8,297 nucleotides of DNA from an uncultured Eubacteriales bacterium (GTDB lineage: Bacteria > Bacillota > Clostridia > Christensenellales > Borkfalkiaceae). The first letter of the stretch is position 1; each line of letters opens with the position of its first letter. The stretch spans positions 1 through 8,297 of the forward strand of contig USOJ01000032.1 in NCBI GenBank assembly GCA_900556195.1, read 5' to 3'. Positions 7,502-8,297 of this stretch are shown here, one piece after another. A program made the position numbers and the translations under genes. The notes beneath the pieces were generated by a model. The model saw only the letters and a list, made by a program, of their open reading frames with translations, did not search any database and had not been told where the DNA came from.

Positions 7502-7530
7502 TTGCCAAACGCCGAATAAAGTGATATACT
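7502..7530 (+). promoter_or_regulatory. Promoter of the tRNA-Ala gene
   Basis: TTGCCA (7502-7507), a 17-base spacer and TATACT (7525-7530), with TG at 7522-7523 giving an extended -10. Transcription should begin about 7537, some 20 bases before the mature tRNA 5' end. This near-consensus arrangement suits a stable-RNA gene. It diverges from the hydrolase promoter, with about 70 bases between the two -35 boxes. Confidence 0.85.
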
Positions 7531-7557
7531 GTACGCGTTGACTGAAAATCACTCTAC

Positions 7558-7633
7558 GGGGATATGGCTCAGTTGGTAGAGCGATGCGTTCGCAACGCAT
7601 AGGTCAGGGGTTCGAATCCCCTTATCTCCACCA
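7558..7633 (+). tRNA. tRNA-Ala (anticodon CGC), CCA encoded
   Basis: The complete cloverleaf folds by eye. The acceptor is GGGGATA with TATCTCC, including the G3:U70 wobble that identifies alanine tRNAs. The D arm is GCTC/GAGC. The anticodon stem is ATGCG/CGCAT around loop TTCGCAA, giving anticodon CGC (7591-7593), which reads GCG. The T arm is AGGGG/CCCCT around TTCGAAT. The discriminator is A, followed by encoded CCA. GCG codons are common in the neighbouring genes, so a dedicated reader makes sense. Its 3' 21 bases recur downstream. Confidence 0.97.
7613..7633 (+). repeat. Direct repeat copy 1 within tRNA-Ala 3' end (candidate attachment core)
   Basis: This 21-base stretch runs from the T-loop (CGAAT) through the CCA end. 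It is exactly repeated at 7800-7820, a spacing of 187 bases. T-loop-to-CCA segments are a typical crossover core for integrative elements that use tRNA genes. Confidence 0.75.
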
Positions 7634-7659
7634 CGACAGCGGCTCGGCTTGAGTTGCAC

Positions 7660-7697
7660 AAGAAAAGGTTTGACAAGTACAGTCAAGCCTTTTTCTT
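7660..7697 (+). terminator. Rho-independent terminator after tRNA-Ala
   Basis: AAGAAAAGGTTTGAC (7660-7674), a 7-base loop, and GTCAAGCCTTTTTCTT (7682-7697) form a long stem with one G-T type mismatch and one bulge. The stem has A-rich and T-rich flanks, so it could act in both directions. It sits between the two att-like copies and may belong to the inserted segment. Confidence 0.75.
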
Positions 7698-7799
7698 ATG
7701 CCGCCTTGGGCTCTCGCCGCCTTATCGTTACAATAAGTGACGTGCGAAATAACGTAACGCTTCGTTTCACTACGCTTACCGCCGAAGGGCACGGACGGA
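7698..7799. other. Gene-free segment between terminator and second tRNA-end copy
   Basis: No gene with a credible start or ribosome site was seen. The segment is richer in G and C than the flanking intergenic DNA. It has a 6-bp inverted pair CGTTAC (7726-7731) / GTAACG (7754-7759) and a short C-T-rich stretch (about 7757-7780). The bases before the repeated tRNA end cannot pair with it as a T arm (GGAC in place of GGGG), so this is not a second, degenerate tRNA. Confidence 0.5.
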
Positions 7800-7820
7800 C
7801 GAATCCCCTTATCTCCACCA
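7800..7820 (+). repeat. Direct repeat copy 2: displaced tRNA-Ala 3' end (candidate att site)
   Basis: This is an exact 21-base copy of the tRNA 3' end at 7613-7633, without the rest of the tRNA. A terminator begins 4 bases after its CCA, which is where the tRNA's native terminator would lie. This fits an insertion that rebuilt the tRNA on the left and pushed the old 3' end to the right. Confidence 0.75.
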
Positions 7821-7824
7821 TCAA

Positions 7825-7872
7825 GACACACGCAAAAGGAGCGTATAAAGCTCCGCCGCATGTGTCTTTTTC
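7825..7872 (+). terminator. Rho-independent terminator just after the displaced tRNA end
   Basis: The outer stem is GACACA (7825-7830) with TGTGTC (7861-7866). The inner stem is GGAGC (7838-7842) with GCTCC (7850-7854). An interior loop separates them, and TTTTTCT follows. It is probably the original terminator of tRNA-Ala. Confidence 0.7.
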
Positions 7873-7884
7873 TATGTAAAACAG

Positions 7885-7922
7885 GGGTAAATTGCCGTTT
7901 TCGTGGCAATTTACCCTTTTTG
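7885..7922 (+). terminator. Perfect 12-bp hairpin with T-run
   Basis: GGGTAAATTGCC (7885-7896), an 8-base loop, and GGCAATTTACCC (7905-7916) are followed by TTTTTG. The perfect stem and T-run indicate a plus-strand terminator. On the minus strand the following T-run is poorer. With no gene between it and the previous hairpin, its purpose is unclear; it may be a backup, or belong to the mobile-element side. Confidence 0.7.
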
Positions 7923-8050
7923 TTGTTTCTTCGCATATCGCCGTAGGGATTTGTTCTTCACTCGCTTTGGAAAAACGCAAACCTTTAACGATTGCACAAA
8001 AAGGATTTTTGCACGATAAGGAGCGTATGATTTTCTCCGGCTTAATCAAC
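7923..8050. other. Intergenic stretch without recognisable gene
   Basis: It contains a short imperfect inverted repeat near 7993-8013 (TGCA with A5/T5 arms). It also has an 11-base repeat AAGGAGCGTAT (8018-8028) that also occurs at 7836-7846 inside the tRNA-side terminator. I see no coding region, promoter or RNA gene. Confidence 0.4.
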
Positions 8051-8090
8051 GAAAAAATGGCCGACTGCACTATTTCGAAAACAGTCGGTC
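8051..8090 (-). terminator. Rho-independent terminator of the recombinase gene
   Basis: On the minus strand, GACCGACTG (8090-8082) pairs with CAGTCGGCC (8067-8059) except for one A-C mismatch, and is followed by ATTTTTTC. It begins 7 bases after the recombinase stop codon. Confidence 0.75.
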
Positions 8091-8096
8091 GTTTGC

Positions 8097-8297
8097 TTAT
8101 AAGGTTTCTCTTACTGTTATTCCGCACTCGAACTCGATTTCGATTTCTTTGTTGGACAGTACGGTGATTTTCCGCACAAGGCTTTTGAACATCACTCGAT
8201 CAAACTCTTCAAGTATCTTTCCTGTCTGTAGTAGTTTGGTCACTTCTTCGATTCGGTAAGATGCGAGTTGGACTTTTCCTTGCTCGGACAGTATCTC
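8097..8297 (-). CDS. C-terminal end of a serine recombinase-like protein (partial, 5' end off window)
   Basis: Sixty-six codons are open from the right edge to TAA (8097-8099). The tail reads as a helix (LASYRIEEVTKLLQTGKILE) leading to EFDRVMFKSLVRKITVLSNK and then strands (EIEIEFECGITVRETL). The pattern EFD-x-x-(L/M)F-x-x-(L/I)V-x-K-I-x-V followed by x-EFECG is typical of the extreme C-terminus of large serine recombinases in Clostridia, after their zinc ribbon and coiled coil. Those enzymes integrate, excise or invert DNA through an N-terminal catalytic serine, which lies outside this window. The gene points back toward tRNA-Ala and is followed by its own terminator. Codons such as repeated CTA, and ACA, seem less like the neighbouring uvr genes, but the sample is small. 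The family call is by recall of motif pattern only. Confidence 0.75.
   Translation of the reverse strand, partial: EILSEQGKVQLASYRIEEVTKLLQTGKILEEFDRVMFKSLVRKITVLSNKEIEIEFECGITVRETL

Noticed and set aside
7700..7820. A second, degenerate tRNA gene ending at 7820
   Set aside because: Only the last 21 bases match; the bases upstream cannot form a T arm, anticodon arm or acceptor stem.
7622..7936. Open frames on both strands across the tRNA end, terminators and att-like repeat (also 7649-7879 and 7696-8127)
   Set aside because: They read through a tRNA end and several hairpins, lack ribosome sites, and show no protein-like domain pattern.
7993..8013. Imperfect palindrome with A5/T5 arms as a regulatory site or element end
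   Set aside because: The stem is AT-rich with a bulge, is not repeated elsewhere in the window, and is close to what chance would give.
1..8297. CRISPR array, toxin-antitoxin pair or phage-defence system
   Set aside because: No regularly spaced repeats and no genes of those families were visible; the only mobile-element traces are the recombinase tail and the tRNA-end repeat.

Overview
The window looks like chromosomal DNA of a Gram-positive, Clostridia-like bacterium (Bacillota). The evidence is purine-rich Shine-Dalgarno sites (GGGGAGG, AGGAG, GGAGG), a tRNA gene with encoded CCA, strong sigma-A type promoters, uvrB and uvrA in one transcription unit, and the style of the small membrane proteins. 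No species is assigned. TGA is used as a normal stop (for example at 3305-3307 and 6290-6292), so the standard bacterial code applies.

Positions 1-7368 are one tightly packed minus-strand gene string, apparently read from a single promoter at 7401-7429. In order of transcription it holds: an alpha/beta hydrolase (7368-6691); two tandem, diverged small proteins, each with a winged-helix-like N-terminus and one C-terminal membrane helix (6658-6290 and 6296-5943); uvrB (5934-3970); a four-helix membrane protein that resembles DUF3267 putative zincin-like proteins but lacks the HExxH motif (3901-3305); uvrA (3308-480); and the start of a two-helix membrane protein with a charged tail that leaves the window at position 1. 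Several junctions overlap (ATGCTGA, ATGA, TAATG), which suggests translational coupling. UvrB and UvrA are the damage-recognition components of nucleotide excision repair; the other genes have no established link to it.

The start of the gene between uvrB and uvrA is odd. A well-placed ATG with a perfect AGGAG site lies 45 bases upstream and in frame, but codon 4 is TGA. The natural N-terminus seems to have been cut by a nonsense codon, leaving translation to restart at 3901.

From 7500 rightward the plus strand carries a tRNA-Ala(CGC) gene with its own promoter. A 21-bp exact copy of the tRNA 3' end (T-loop through CCA) recurs 187 bp downstream, as in integrative-element attachment sites in tRNA genes. 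The roughly 460 bases after the tRNA hold four hairpin terminators but no gene. At the right edge is the C-terminal end of a serine-recombinase-like protein pointing back toward the tRNA, so the right part of the window appears to be the edge or scar of a mobile element.
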